The position numbers and the translations under genes are program-made. A stretch of DNA of 64,000 bases from G963720475 sp963720475 (lineage in GTDB: Bacteria; Actinomycetota; Thermoleophilia; Solirubrobacterales; Thermoleophilaceae): assembly GCA_963720475.1 (NCBI GenBank), contig OY970394.1, positions 2,604,001 through 2,668,000 of the forward strand. Reading direction: 5' to 3'. Positions 48,426-58,100 of this stretch are shown in pieces. Every line of letters begins with the position of its first letter. Positions within the stretch are counted from its first letter, which is position 1. The notes beneath the pieces are model-generated. The model was not told where the DNA came from, made no database searches, and worked only from the letters and a program-made list of their open reading frames with translations.

Positions 48426-49139
48426 CTAGCCGCCTAGCTGGCCGAGCAGGCCGCCGCCTCCGCCGCCGCCGCCCGCGGCGGTCGGGACGATGCGTCCTTC
48501 GCTCGGCTGCACGAGCACCCAGCCCGCGCCCTGGAACGACATCTGGAGGGACTCGCCGGAGCCCTTCCCGATGAAGTTCTTCAGCTTCACGTCGGTCTTG
48601 ACCGACGTCTGCACGCTCGACGCCCACGTGATCGCCGCCTGGGGGTCGGCGAACGTGGGGTTGTCGCCGGTGTTGAGCAGCACAGGCGGGCCGTCCGAGA
48701 TGATCGCGACCCAGCCGCTGCCGGTGAGGGCGGTGTTGAACAACCCGCCGCCCATCATTCCCGAGGCGCCCTGGACCTTCTGGATGTCCCAGTCGATGTC
48801 GGCGTCGAACCCGAGCAGGTTGGCGCCGTTGACGGTGATCTGGTCGTTCTCCAGCTTGATCAGATGGACGTCCTGGGCTGTGTCGGCGAGAAAGACCTCG
48901 CCCGTGCCCTCCATCTTCATCAAGCTCTGGCCCTCGCCCGTGACGGCCTTCTTCAGCATCCGGCCCATGCCGCCCGAGCCAGCGTGCTCGAAGCTGACAT
49001 CGCCCTGGTAGGCGACCATCGAGCCGAGCTTCGCCTGGATCGAGCCCTGGTTGAGCGAGACCTTCAACAGCTTGGAATTCTGGAGCGCGAACGCGTCCTG
49101 CGACTGGGTCTCCTGAAACTCGCCTAGCGTGCTCTGCAC
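48426..49139 (-). CDS. AIM24-family beta-rich protein
   Basis: A 237-residue protein from the GTG at 49139, which follows AAGGAGG. It has the AIM24/TIGR00266 pattern of Gly-rich strands: LGSMVAYQGDVSFEHAG, GEGQSLMKMEGTGEVFLAD, HLIKLENDQITVNGANLLGFD, TGSGWVAIISDGPPVLL and GESLQMSFQGAGWVLVQPS. The fold is a trimeric double-stranded beta barrel. The tail is Gly-rich (AAGGGGGGGGLLGQLGG). In yeast, AIM24 acts in mitochondria; bacterial homologues lack an agreed function. No partner gene is apparent. Confidence 0.85.
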   Translation of the reverse strand: MQSTLGEFQETQSQDAFALQNSKLLKVSLNQGSIQAKLGSMVAYQGDVSFEHAGSGGMGRMLKKAVTGEGQSLMKMEGTGEVFLADTAQDVHLIKLENDQITVNGANLLGFDADIDWDIQKVQGASGMMGGGLFNTALTGSGWVAIISDGPPVLLNTGDNPTFADPQAAITWASSVQTSVKTDVKLKNFIGKGSGESLQMSFQGAGWVLVQPSEGRIVPTAAGGGGGGGGLLGQLGG

Positions 49140-49221
49140 GTGGCCTCCTTGGGTTGGGATGGGAGAACGCGTACTGTCGGCCCCACGAGGCCGTCTGTCA
49201 AGCGGCGATGCGTCCAGGCGG

Positions 49222-50361
49222 TCAAGCAGCCTGCGAGCCCGAGGCCGCCGGCTCTTCGCCGAAGACCTGGTCCACCGACGTCGCGCGCTGGCCATCGGCC
49301 GCGACGAGCAGCTTGAAGTCGTGCGGGTGAGTCGCGGCCTTCAGCGCGTCCTCCATCGAGATACGCCCCGCCTGGACGTGTCCGAGCAGCGCCTGGTCGA
49401 AGCTCTGCATGCCGTAGTAGCCGCCCTCGGCGATCACCTCGTGGAGCTTGCCGGTCTCCTCGGGGTTCATGATCATGTCGCGCACGCGGCCCGTCATCCG
49501 CAGGACCTCGCAAACCGCGACGCGGCCCTCGCCGTCCGGAGTCTGGACGAGCCGCTGCGAGACGACGCCCTTGAGCGTGCCGGCGAGCATCGCGCGCGCC
49601 TGCTGGTGCATGTGCGGTGGGAAGAAGTCGATGATCCGGTTGACGGACTCGACGGCGTCCACGGTATGGATCGTCGAGAGGACCAGGTGGCCGGTCTCGG
49701 CCGCGGAAAGTGCGGTGCGGACGGTCTCCTCGTCGCGCATCTCGCCGACGAGGATCACGTCGGGGTCCTGACGCAGGACGCGGCGCAGCGCGCGCGCGAA
49801 CGAGTTCGTGTCGAGCCCGACCTCGCGCTGGTTGACGATCGACTTGCGATCGGTGTGGAGGTACTCGATCGGGTCCTCGATCGTGACGATGTGCTTCGAG
49901 TGGCGCTCGTTGATCTGGCCCACCATCGCGGCGAGCGTCGTCGACTTGCCCGACCCGGTGGTGCCCGTCAGCAGAATGATCCCGCGCTCCTCCTCGGCGA
50001 GGTCGGAGATCACCTTCGGGAGCAGCAGCTGGTCAACGGTGCGGATCGTGTACGGGATCGCGCGGCAGACGATCGACACGGCCTCGCGCTGCTGGAAGGC
50101 GTTGACGCGGAAGCGCGAGACGCCCTGGACGGTGTAGGAGAAGTCGACCTCGTGCTCGCGGTCGAACTCCTCGAGCTTCGCGTCGTCGGTGAGCATCGCG
50201 CGGAAGGCCCGCTCGGTGTCCTCGGCGCTGAGCGGCTCGGTGTCGGGAATCTCCTCGAGCCGGCCGTGGACGCGCATGATCGGCCGCGAGGGGACCTTCA
50301 GGTGAAGGTCCGACCCCTCGGATTCAACGACATGCCGCAGCGCCGCGTCGTGATCGAACAC
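49222..50361 (-). CDS. pilT: PilT-type pilus retraction ATPase
   Basis: A 379-residue secretion ATPase from the GTG at 50361. The N-terminal domain has SEGSDLHLKVPSRPIMRVHG. Walker A is TGTTGSGKSTTLAAM. The Asp box IVTIEDPIEYLH, Walker B DVILVGEMRDEETV and His box STIHTVDAVESVNRIIDFFP are all present. AIRNLIREGK-like C-terminal features of PilT are seen as DMIMNPEETGKLHEVIAEGG. In type IV pili it powers retraction; here no other pilus gene is adjacent. An AGGAAG stretch abuts the start, which is closer than usual. A Pro/Ala tail follows the ATPase core. Confidence 0.9.
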   Translation of the reverse strand: MFDHDAALRHVVESEGSDLHLKVPSRPIMRVHGRLEEIPDTEPLSAEDTERAFRAMLTDDAKLEEFDREHEVDFSYTVQGVSRFRVNAFQQREAVSIVCRAIPYTIRTVDQLLLPKVISDLAEEERGIILLTGTTGSGKSTTLAAMVGQINERHSKHIVTIEDPIEYLHTDRKSIVNQREVGLDTNSFARALRRVLRQDPDVILVGEMRDEETVRTALSAAETGHLVLSTIHTVDAVESVNRIIDFFPPHMHQQARAMLAGTLKGVVSQRLVQTPDGEGRVAVCEVLRMTGRVRDMIMNPEETGKLHEVIAEGGYYGMQSFDQALLGHVQAGRISMEDALKAATHPHDFKLLVAADGQRATSVDQVFGEEPAASGSQAA

Positions 50362-50407
50362 CTTCCTCGTATCGGCCGGATGCGGGCTGAGCTTGACCCC
50401 GCGCGCC

Positions 50408-52855
50408 TCAGGGAGGCCCGGAGCGGACCGCCGGACAGACTGGCTGCCCGGAAGAGCCGCACTTCTCGTTCTTGTCCTTGCGCGGCCGGTTCCCGTTCGC
50501 GAACGCGAAGGTCTCGCAACTGCGCCCGGGGGCCTCGAAGCCGGGATGCTCCTCGCAGCCGTCGAAGTCGCCACCCCCGTCGAGCGTGTCCTGGTCGTTG
50601 CCGCCGACGAGCACGTCCTCACCGGTTCCCCCGAGCAGGGTGTCGAACCCGTTCTCACCGAACATCCGGTCCACGCCGGCCCCGCCCGAGACTCGGTCCT
50701 CGTTGTTGCCGCCGCGCAGCAGGTCGTTGCCGCTGTTGCCGCCGACCTCGTCGTTCCCGTCGCCACCTTCGACGAGGTCATCGCCGTCGCTCCCGCCGAG
50801 CAGGTCGTTGCCGATACCACCGTCGATGCGATCGTGGTCATCGCCGCCGTAGACACGATCGAGCCCGTCCTCGCCGAAAAGCTTGTCGCCGCCGTCGCCG
50901 CCTTCGACGAGGTCGTCTCCCGGACCCGCGCTGACCCGGTCGAAGCCGACACCTGCGATCACCTTGTCGGAGCCTGCGCCCGCGGTGATCTTGTCGCTTC
51001 CCTGGCCGCCGTCGATCTCGTCGCGCGTCGCGGTTCCGCTGAGCGTGTCGATGTCATCGCCGCCGAAGATCTGCACGCCGAAGCTCGTGTCGCCGGCAAG
51101 CCCGACGATCTCGTCCTCGCCGCCCTCACCGTAGAGGTAGTCGGGACCGCCGTTGCCGAGGATCTTGTCGCCGCCGTCCTCTCCGTGGATGAAATCCTGG
51201 CCGGTTCCACCGCGGATCGTGTCGGCGTTCTCCCCACCCCAGGCGCGATGGCCATCGGCCCCAAGCGTGATCTCATCGGGGTCGTCGCCGCCGTGCATCT
51301 GATCGTTGTCGTCGGGTGACTCGTCGGCGCTGTGGAGTTTGTCTCTGCCCCCCTCGCCACGGAGCGTGTCGTCGCCGCCACCGGCGAACAGGTGGTCGCC
51401 GCCTTCACCACCGAAGAGGCGATCGCCGGAGTCGTGGCCGTAGATCAGGTCCACACCGCCTCCGCCCATCAGCCTGTCGGGGCCGACGTCACCGAAGATG
51501 AGGTCATCGTCGTCGCCGCCCTCGATGCGGTCGCGCTCCGGCGAGGCCGCCACGCGGGCGAGCGGCGAGATCGAACGGGCGAGCCGCTTGGCCGAAAGCC
51601 TGATTTTCTGGATCTGGTTTCGCACCGGCCCGGGCGGGATCTCCGCGATCGCGCGATCGTCGCCGAAGAGCTGGTCGGCGCCCGGCCCGCCGTCGATCTC
51701 GTCGTCGCCGAGACCGCCGAAGATGCGGTCGCGGCCTTTGAACCCTGTCAGCGTGTCCTTGCCGGCGCCGCCGAAGATCTGGTCGTCCACCCGCTGTCCG
51801 AGCACGACCAGCCCGCCGCCACGCGAGCCGCCCTCGATCGTGTCGTTGCCGGTGCCCCCGGAGAGCTCGTCGGAGCCGCCATTGCCGCAAATACGGTCGC
51901 CGCCGCCGTTGCCGTTGATCTTCTCCTGCCTAGAGCTGCCGACGATCACGTCGGAACCGGAGGTGCCCTCGATCGGCTTCGAGGCTCCGATCGAGACGAT
52001 CGTGGCCCGCCGTCCCTGGCACTCTGGGACGACCGAGACGCGGACGACCTCGAAGCGGGCGATCACGGGGCTGAGGTCGGCGTTGTTGACGGCGTCGATC
52101 GCGCGCACGCTGAGGCTGTGCTTGCCGGTCTTCAGCTCACGGGTCGTGAACGACGATTTGCACGGCTTGAACGCGCCCTTGTCGAGCTTGCACTCGAACC
52201 GCGCCCCGGCCTCAGTCGCGAGGAACCGAAAGCTCGGCGTCCGGTCGGTGATGCCTGCGGTCGGCCCAGCCTTGATGCTTGTCTCGGGAGCGCTCGTGTC
52301 CGGACTGACCGGCGTGACGACCGGCTCGACCACCGCTTCGAGCAGCAGGCGGCGGTCCCCGTCGGTGCCGTCCGGGGCGCGCGCCGCTGCTCCATTCACG
52401 ATCGGCGGCCTGAACGAGCGCACATTCGAGCTGCCCGGGCTGCTTGTCATCACAGGGGCGTCGTTCGCGTTGTCGAGCGCGATCACGTCGCCGGCGTTGA
52501 CCGGCAGGCTCGCCGAGAACTCGTTGACGCCGATGCTCTGGAGCGTGAACGGCGCGCTCGAGCCGACGGCCGTGAAGCCGCCGCCGGAGGGGCGCAGGAT
52601 GCGCAGTGTCACGCTGCCGCCGACGCTGCCGGAGTTGACGCGCCAGGTGGTGAGCGTGCCGGGCTGCGGCACCCTCGCGCTCGGCTGGCCCCCGGCCTCG
52701 CCGTAAAAGGTGCAGGCCTGGCCGCCGACGCAGTAGTTCGTGTTGGTGTTGGGCGTGCCCGCGGCGCTACCGACGGTGACGGCTGCGTTCGCGGCCGGGA
52801 CGGCGAGAAGTAGTCCGACGGTGACGAGCAGTACGGCGGACGTCCGAGGACCCAT
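50408..52855 (-). CDS. Large secreted RTX-repeat calcium-binding protein
   Basis: An 815-residue exported protein with a signal peptide ending ANA near residue 24. An N-terminal beta domain (about 25-185) has a Cys pair (NYCVGGQACTFYG). An Ig-like domain at about 195-285 has SFRFLATEAGARFECKLDKGAFKPC. From about 295 to 770 run more than twenty nonapeptide units of the GGxGxDxL type, which fold as a Ca2+-loaded beta-roll. The end is Cys-rich and basic (CEEHPG, CETFAFANG, KDKNEKCGSSGQPVC). There is no protease or lipase domain, so a surface adhesin or structural role is likely. The type I secretion signal is replaced by an ordinary N-terminal signal. Confidence 0.88.
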   Translation of the reverse strand: MGPRTSAVLLVTVGLLLAVPAANAAVTVGSAAGTPNTNTNYCVGGQACTFYGEAGGQPSARVPQPGTLTTWRVNSGSVGGSVTLRILRPSGGGFTAVGSSAPFTLQSIGVNEFSASLPVNAGDVIALDNANDAPVMTSSPGSSNVRSFRPPIVNGAAARAPDGTDGDRRLLLEAVVEPVVTPVSPDTSAPETSIKAGPTAGITDRTPSFRFLATEAGARFECKLDKGAFKPCKSSFTTRELKTGKHSLSVRAIDAVNNADLSPVIARFEVVRVSVVPECQGRRATIVSIGASKPIEGTSGSDVIVGSSRQEKINGNGGGDRICGNGGSDELSGGTGNDTIEGGSRGGGLVVLGQRVDDQIFGGAGKDTLTGFKGRDRIFGGLGDDEIDGGPGADQLFGDDRAIAEIPPGPVRNQIQKIRLSAKRLARSISPLARVAASPERDRIEGGDDDDLIFGDVGPDRLMGGGGVDLIYGHDSGDRLFGGEGGDHLFAGGGDDTLRGEGGRDKLHSADESPDDNDQMHGGDDPDEITLGADGHRAWGGENADTIRGGTGQDFIHGEDGGDKILGNGGPDYLYGEGGEDEIVGLAGDTSFGVQIFGGDDIDTLSGTATRDEIDGGQGSDKITAGAGSDKVIAGVGFDRVSAGPGDDLVEGGDGGDKLFGEDGLDRVYGGDDHDRIDGGIGNDLLGGSDGDDLVEGGDGNDEVGGNSGNDLLRGGNNEDRVSGGAGVDRMFGENGFDTLLGGTGEDVLVGGNDQDTLDGGGDFDGCEEHPGFEAPGRSCETFAFANGNRPRKDKNEKCGSSGQPVCPAVRSGPP
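50550..51970 (-). repeat. Tandem RTX nonapeptide-coding repeats
   Basis: Degenerate 27-base units coding for GGxGxDxLx are repeated through this part of the gene. Examples of the coded peptide are GGTGNDTIEGG, GGLGDDEIDGG, GGDGGDKLFGE and GGTGEDVLVGG. The DNA copies differ at many third positions, so recombination between them is probably limited. Confidence 0.85.
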
Positions 52856-52884
52856 ACATCGCCAGGGTACCCCGGCGATCGCGA

Positions 52885-53985
<1,101 letters not shown>

Positions 53986-54060
53986 GCGTTCCTATTCCAC
54001 CTCTAAACACGAAATGTGCCCCTGCGCAGCGCGCATGGGGCCATTGAAACAACTGATCGA

Positions 54061-54089
54061 AGTGTACCCGCTATACATTCTGAAGTCAA
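54061..54089 (-). promoter_or_regulatory. sigA promoter
   Basis: On the minus strand TTGACT (54089-54084) and TACACT (54066-54061) are spaced by 17 bases, matching the actinobacterial housekeeping consensus. The expected start is near 54054, leaving a leader of about 70 bases before the ATG at 53985. Confidence 0.75.
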
Positions 54090-54220
54090 GCACTGCAAAG
54101 GCTCCCGCGGGGCGGTACAAGAAGTAGGTACCCGCTCTCACCCCATTAGATACGCCCGCAAAGGGGGTTGCGGCTCACACGTGCGCGGAGAACGCGGAGG
54201 GTGCGGCCTACACTGCCCCG

Positions 54221-55183
54221 ATGGAGAGCGGTGGCGCGGTCGAAGGACGGGCGCCGAACAAGACGACCGAGGCCACCGCAGACGCTCCGCAGCGCACCCG
54301 AGGCCGGCGCCGCCGCCGTGCGCGGCGCTTCGTCAAGTCGTTCTACTGGAAGGCGTACGAGGACAACCTCACCGGCCTGTCGGGCATGGTCGCCTACAAC
54401 CTGCTGCTGTCGGTCTTCCCGCTCGCATTGCTCGGCCTGTTCATCGCCGGGCGGGTACTCGAGAGCGGGGCGATCGAGCTGAGCATCCTCCAGGACCTGC
54501 GCCAGCTCTTCCCGAGCGCCGCCGACTCGACGCTGACGACGGCGCTCGACCGTGTGCGCGACTCGTCCACCCAGCTGGGGATCGTCGCGCTCGTGGCGAG
54601 CATCTGGATCGGCTCGTCGTTCTGGGGCGCGATGGACACCGCGTTCTGCCGCATCTACCACCTCGACTGCCGGACCTGGCTGCAGCAGAAGCGCTTCTCG
54701 CTCGTGATGCTCGTGGTCGTGCTGCTGTTCATGGCGGCGACCGTCGGCGTGCCGATCGTTCAGAGCATCCTCGTGAAGGGCACCAGCGGCCTGCCGTTCG
54801 GCCTATCGGAGGTCGAGGAGCTGGCGTTCTTGCTCACCCTCGCCGCAGGCCTGTTGCTGCTGTTCTCCGTGCTGTGCGTCATCTACTGGGCGGTGCCGAA
54901 CCGCCCCCATGTCCCGTGGCGCCACGTCTGGCCGGGTGCAGCCTCGGCAACGCTCGCGATCGGGCTGATCGACTACGCCTTCCCCTTCTACCTCTCGACC
55001 ATCTCGACGATCGCGCGCTTCGGCACGACGTTCGTCTTCGTCGTGATCGTGCTGCTCTGGTTCTACGCGCTCGCGGCGATCCTGCTCGGCGGCGCGACGA
55101 TCAACGCGATGCGCTTCGAGCGCCACGAAGACGAGAGCGACGACGTCCCCGGGGACCTCTCGCCGGCGCCAGCGGCGAAGTGA
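54221..55183 (+). CDS. YihY/BrkB family inner membrane protein
   Basis: A 320-residue membrane protein. A Lys/Arg-rich N-terminus (to about 45) leads to FYWKAYEDNLTGLSGMVAYNLLLSVFPLALLGLF, with the family hallmark of a small-residue-rich first span after an amphipathic helix. Five further spans follow, including SLVMLVVVLLFMAAT, LLTLAAGLLLLFSVLCVIYW and FVFVVIVLLWFYALAAILLGGATIN. Family members were once called ribonuclease BN, but that activity belongs to another gene. They are now seen as membrane proteins of unknown or transport function. The acidic tail lies inside. Confidence 0.88.
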   Translation: MESGGAVEGRAPNKTTEATADAPQRTRGRRRRRARRFVKSFYWKAYEDNLTGLSGMVAYNLLLSVFPLALLGLFIAGRVLESGAIELSILQDLRQLFPSAADSTLTTALDRVRDSSTQLGIVALVASIWIGSSFWGAMDTAFCRIYHLDCRTWLQQKRFSLVMLVVVLLFMAATVGVPIVQSILVKGTSGLPFGLSEVEELAFLLTLAAGLLLLFSVLCVIYWAVPNRPHVPWRHVWPGAASATLAIGLIDYAFPFYLSTISTIARFGTTFVFVVIVLLWFYALAAILLGGATINAMRFERHEDESDDVPGDLSPAPAAK

Positions 55184-55205
55184 TTTTGGTCACAAGAGCG
55201 ATCTG

Positions 55206-55211
55206 TATAGT
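55206..55211 (+). promoter_or_regulatory. Possible -10 box before the c-di-AMP riboswitch
   Basis: TATAGT stands about 13-18 bases before the riboswitch start. A clear -35 at 17-base spacing is not seen; the nearest TTTTGG is 16 bases upstream and overlaps the end of the BrkB gene. The site is therefore only tentative. Confidence 0.35.
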
Positions 55212-55223
55212 CCGCGCCGCCTA

Positions 55224-55365
55224 ATCGCTTGTCCGCCAGGACGGCGAGCGGGGGACCCACTTGGTCGCTGCGGCGGCCGGGGGCGAATCCGGGGTAACAC
55301 CACCCTGGTAGCGCAGCTCTTTCAGCGCGAGCCCGTCAGCTCACCCCGTAGGCATCGGAAAGAGA
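55224..55365 (+). promoter_or_regulatory. c-di-AMP riboswitch (ydaO/yuaA leader)
   Basis: The leader carries the ydaO-family blocks in the right order. These are GCGGGGGACCCA at 55248-55259, GGGGCGAATCC at 55280-55290, CTCTTTC at 55317-55323, the highly conserved GCGAGCCCGTCAGCTCACC with CCGTAGGC (55327-55353), and GAAAGAG at 55358-55364. The last pairs with CTCTTTC. The GAAAGAG strand lies 5 bases before the ATG, where the ribosome binds, so ligand binding could control translation as well as transcription. In actinobacteria this class usually precedes cell-wall hydrolase genes, which fits the RlpA-like gene here. Confidence 0.9.
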
Positions 55366-55369
55366 TCGA

Positions 55370-56059
55370 ATGGACGCCCTACGGCATATCCGTGTGCTCG
55401 CGCCCGCGCTCGCAGCGTGTGCGCTGCTGCCCGCGTCGGCCGCCGCCTCCGACGGCGGCGTCTCCATCCCCGCGGAGGCACCGGCGACGGACCCGTCCGG
55501 CGTCGTCGTGAACGCCAAGCGCTCGGTCTGGCTCGGCAAGGCCGTCCAGATCAGCGGCCAGGTACCGGGTGGTCCGAACGCGGTCAGGCTCGAGCGGCGC
55601 GCACCCGGTGGCGTCTGGCGCCCGATCGACGATGTGCGCTCCGGTTCGGACGGCCGTTTCTCGACGAAGTGGAAGCCGCCCGCCCCCGGGCGCTTCGAGG
55701 TCCGCGCCGTGCTGGCCGACGCCAGCGGCTCGAGCGCCCCCTCCGCGCGCGCTTCGTCCTCGCGCGAGCTGCTCGTGTACCGGCCGCACCGAGCCACTTG
55801 GTACGGCCCCGGCTTCTACGGGCGTCGCACAGCCTGCGGCCAAAAGCTGACGAAGACGATGAAGGGCGTTGCCCACCGCACGCTTCCGTGCGGGACGAAG
55901 GTGTCGCTCTCGTTCAAGGGCCGCGAGGTGGTCACCGAGGTCATCGACCGCGGGCCCTACGCCAACGGCGCCGACTACGACCTCACGGTCGCAACCGCAC
56001 GCGACATCGGGATGACCGGCACGAGCCGGATCGGCGCCCTTCCGCTGCGCTCTCGCTAG
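55370..56059 (+). CDS. Secreted RlpA-like (double-psi beta-barrel) protein under c-di-AMP control
   Basis: A 229-residue exported protein. A signal peptide spans 1-26. An Ig-like domain (about 45-125) has VWLGKAVQISGQVPGG and GRFSTKWKPPAPGRFEVRAVL, given here in blocks. The RlpA/DPBB domain runs from about 138 to 226, with ATWYGPGFYGRRTACGQKL, KGVAHRTLPCGTKVSLSF, TEVIDRGPY and YDLTVATARDIGMTG. The catalytic Asp of the RlpA fold in DRGPY is present. RlpA proteins bind or cleave naked glycan strands of peptidoglycan. The riboswitch just upstream links it to c-di-AMP and thus to turgor and wall control. Confidence 0.88.
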   Translation: MDALRHIRVLAPALAACALLPASAAASDGGVSIPAEAPATDPSGVVVNAKRSVWLGKAVQISGQVPGGPNAVRLERRAPGGVWRPIDDVRSGSDGRFSTKWKPPAPGRFEVRAVLADASGSSAPSARASSSRELLVYRPHRATWYGPGFYGRRTACGQKLTKTMKGVAHRTLPCGTKVSLSFKGREVVTEVIDRGPYANGADYDLTVATARDIGMTGTSRIGALPLRSR

Positions 56060-56169
56060 CGGCTCCCCTCCACCCGTCTCGGCCTCTCGGTGACCCGACT
56101 CGGGCGGCACCCAAACCGGCATGGCCTATATCCTTTACGGGGTAAATAGCAGCCGAGAACGGGGATGGG

Positions 56170-56769
56170 ATGAACTGCCTGATCATCGATGAGCATCCGG
56201 TTGTGCGTGAGGGTGTTCGTTCCTTGCTCGACGAGCGGCTGAACGGCATCAAGCTGACCGAGGCGGCCTCGCTTGACGACCTCAAGAAGGTCAAGCCGAA
56301 GCCCGACGTGGTCGTGATCGACCCGCGGGCGCGCTTGGGCGGGATCGACGAGGTGGTCGCGAGGATCGAGAAGGACACCGGCGCTGCGGTGGTCGTGTTC
56401 ACCTCGGATGGCGGCGCCCGACAGCTGAGCGAGGCGCTCAAGGCCGGAGTGAAGGGCTTCGTCCGCAAGGACTCCCCGCCGGACGACCTCGTCCGCGCGA
56501 TCGATGCCGCCAAGAGCGGCGACCACTACGTGGACCCGGCACTTTCCTCCTCGATCGTCCTCGACGAGGTTGAGCGCTCGCTCACCCCACGCCAGCGCGA
56601 GATCCTGCAGATGCTGGCTGACGGGATGAGGACGGACAAGGTTGCGGACACGCTGGGGTTGTCCACGGAGACGGTCCGGACCCACACGAAGCGGATATTG
56701 GCCAAGTTGGGCGCGTCGACCCGTACCGAGGCCGTGGCGATCGGGATCCGGTCGTCGATGATCGAATAG
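56170..56769 (+). CDS. NarL/FixJ-type response regulator
   Basis: A 199-residue regulator. The receiver domain (1-118) starts NCLIIDEHPVVREGV, with acid pocket Asp7/Glu8, phospho-acceptor Asp51 in VVVID, Thr in VVVFTSDGG and Lys in GFVRKDSPP. All key residues are there, although the usual second acidic residue is Glu. The LuxR HTH (about 133-192) is LTPRQREILQMLADGM, TDKVADTLGLSTETVRTHTKRIL and KLGASTRTEAV, here in blocks. No histidine kinase is adjacent, so it is an orphan. A GGGGATGGG stretch precedes the start. Regulated genes are unknown. Confidence 0.9.
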   Translation: MNCLIIDEHPVVREGVRSLLDERLNGIKLTEAASLDDLKKVKPKPDVVVIDPRARLGGIDEVVARIEKDTGAAVVVFTSDGGARQLSEALKAGVKGFVRKDSPPDDLVRAIDAAKSGDHYVDPALSSSIVLDEVERSLTPRQREILQMLADGMRTDKVADTLGLSTETVRTHTKRILAKLGASTRTEAVAIGIRSSMIE

Positions 56770-56796
56770 GCCCTCGGCCGCGCCGTCCGTCGCTCC

Positions 56797-56847
56797 GGTA
56801 TTCCCAGCTCCGGAGAGATGAACACAAACTCCTCCGCTGGGAACACC
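56797..56847 (+). other. Stem-loop in the moeA leader
   Basis: GGTATTCCCAGC at 56797-56808 pairs with GCTGGGAACACC at 56836-56847, with 11 Watson-Crick pairs and one G-U pair, around a 27-base loop holding a minor GGAG/CTCC pairing. It lies between the response regulator stop and moeA. It may be a terminator without a T-run or a leader structure of moeA. It does not show the known Moco riboswitch pattern. Confidence 0.45.
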
Positions 56848-56929
56848 GTCGCGCCGGTCCGGGCGGAGCTACGGTAGCTAGGGTCGGTTCATCGCCGAGC
56901 TGATCTCAATTGCCGAAGCTCGTACCCGG

Positions 56930-58090
56930 GTGCTCGGCGCCGTAGCTCCCCTGGGTTCCGAGGCCGTGCCGCTCGCCCACACCTTGGGGAGAGTGCTGGC
57001 TCAGGACGTTGCCGCGGATCAGGATCTGCCGCCGTTCCGGGCGTCGGCGATGGATGGGTATGGCGTGGTGGCTTCGGGTGGGGCTGGGGAGCTTGCTGTT
57101 ATCGGGGAGTCGCGGGCGGGGGCGCCGGCGGAGCTCGTGCTCGAGGCGGGGCAGGCGGTGCGGATCTCGACGGGGGCGGCGGTTCCCGAGGGGTGCGACG
57201 CGGTCGTGCCGGTCGAGCGGGTCGAGGAGCTCGAGGGCGCCGTGCGGGTCCCGGACGTGGAAACCGGAGCGAACATCCGCGGCTCGGGTGAGGACATGCG
57301 CGCGGGCGAGACGATCCTCACGGCCGGCGCCTCCCTCGGTCCGGCGGAGGTGGCGGTGCTCGCTTCGCTCGGCCGGGCCGAGGTCATCTGCGGCCAGCAG
57401 CCGCGGGTCGCCGTGCTCGCGACCGGCGATGAGCTCGTCGAGCCCGGCGAGCCGCTCGGCCCCGGCCAGATCCGCAACTCGAACGCGTTCGCGCTCGCTG
57501 CGCAGGCCGAGCGGAGCGGCGCGGCGGTGGTTCTGCGCGAGCGGGTGCCAGACGACCTCGCCGCTACGCGCTCCGCGCTCGCGGGCGCGCTCGAGGCGGC
57601 CGACGTCGTCTGCGTCTCCGGCGGGGTGTCGGTCGGGCCGCACGACCACGTCAAGCCGGCGCTCGCCGAGCTTGGGGTCGAGGAGCTGTTCTGGGGCATC
57701 GCGATGAAGCCCGGCAAACCGACCTGGTTCGGCCGCCTCGCCGGCGACCCCCGCACGCTCGTCTTCGGCCTCCCCGGCAACCCGGTCTCGGCGATGGTCA
57801 CCTTCCACCTGTTCGCGCGGCCCGCGATCCGCGCGCTGGCGGGCGCGGCACCGGACGAGCGCTTGGCTGAGGCGGTGCTGGACGAGCCGCTGCGGCGCAG
57901 CAAGGGGCGCGAGCAGATCGTCCGCTGTCGCCTGAGCGCCGCGGCCGATGGCTTCCACGTCGCACCGACGAAGGCGCAGAACTCGCACGTGCTCACGTCG
58001 ATGCTCGGCGCCGCGGCGTTCGCGACCATCCCGGCAGGCGAGGGCGAGATCGCAGCGGGCGAGCGGATCAAGATCGAGCTGCTCGACTAG
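56930..58090 (+). CDS. moeA: Molybdopterin molybdenumtransferase MoeA
   Basis: An enzyme of the molybdenum cofactor pathway that inserts molybdate into adenylated molybdopterin. The motifs are LPPFRASAMDGYGV, ISTGAAVPEGCDAVVPVE, VAVLATGDELVEPGEPLGPGQIRNSN, VCVSGGVSVGPHDHVK and VFGLPGNPVSAMVTF, with the C-terminal domain present. The GTG at 56930 is the first usual start, but the family's first helix (ISIAEARTRVLGAV) lies upstream in frame. The only possible start for it is CTG at 56900, directly before ATC TCA, so the protein is probably 396 residues. No other moa or mog gene is near. Confidence 0.9.
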   Translation: MLGAVAPLGSEAVPLAHTLGRVLAQDVAADQDLPPFRASAMDGYGVVASGGAGELAVIGESRAGAPAELVLEAGQAVRISTGAAVPEGCDAVVPVERVEELEGAVRVPDVETGANIRGSGEDMRAGETILTAGASLGPAEVAVLASLGRAEVICGQQPRVAVLATGDELVEPGEPLGPGQIRNSNAFALAAQAERSGAAVVLRERVPDDLAATRSALAGALEAADVVCVSGGVSVGPHDHVKPALAELGVEELFWGIAMKPGKPTWFGRLAGDPRTLVFGLPGNPVSAMVTFHLFARPAIRALAGAAPDERLAEAVLDEPLRRSKGREQIVRCRLSAAADGFHVAPTKAQNSHVLTSMLGAAAFATIPAGEGEIAAGERIKIELLD

Positions 58091-58100
58091 CTTTCGACCC

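Noticed and set aside
50550..51970. Regular short repeats that could look like a CRISPR array
   Set aside because: The repeats are 27-base coding units of the RTX protein, vary in sequence, have no unique spacers and keep an open frame.
54221..55183. Ribonuclease BN
   Set aside because: The old name for this family is known to be wrong; the protein is a membrane protein without nuclease motifs.
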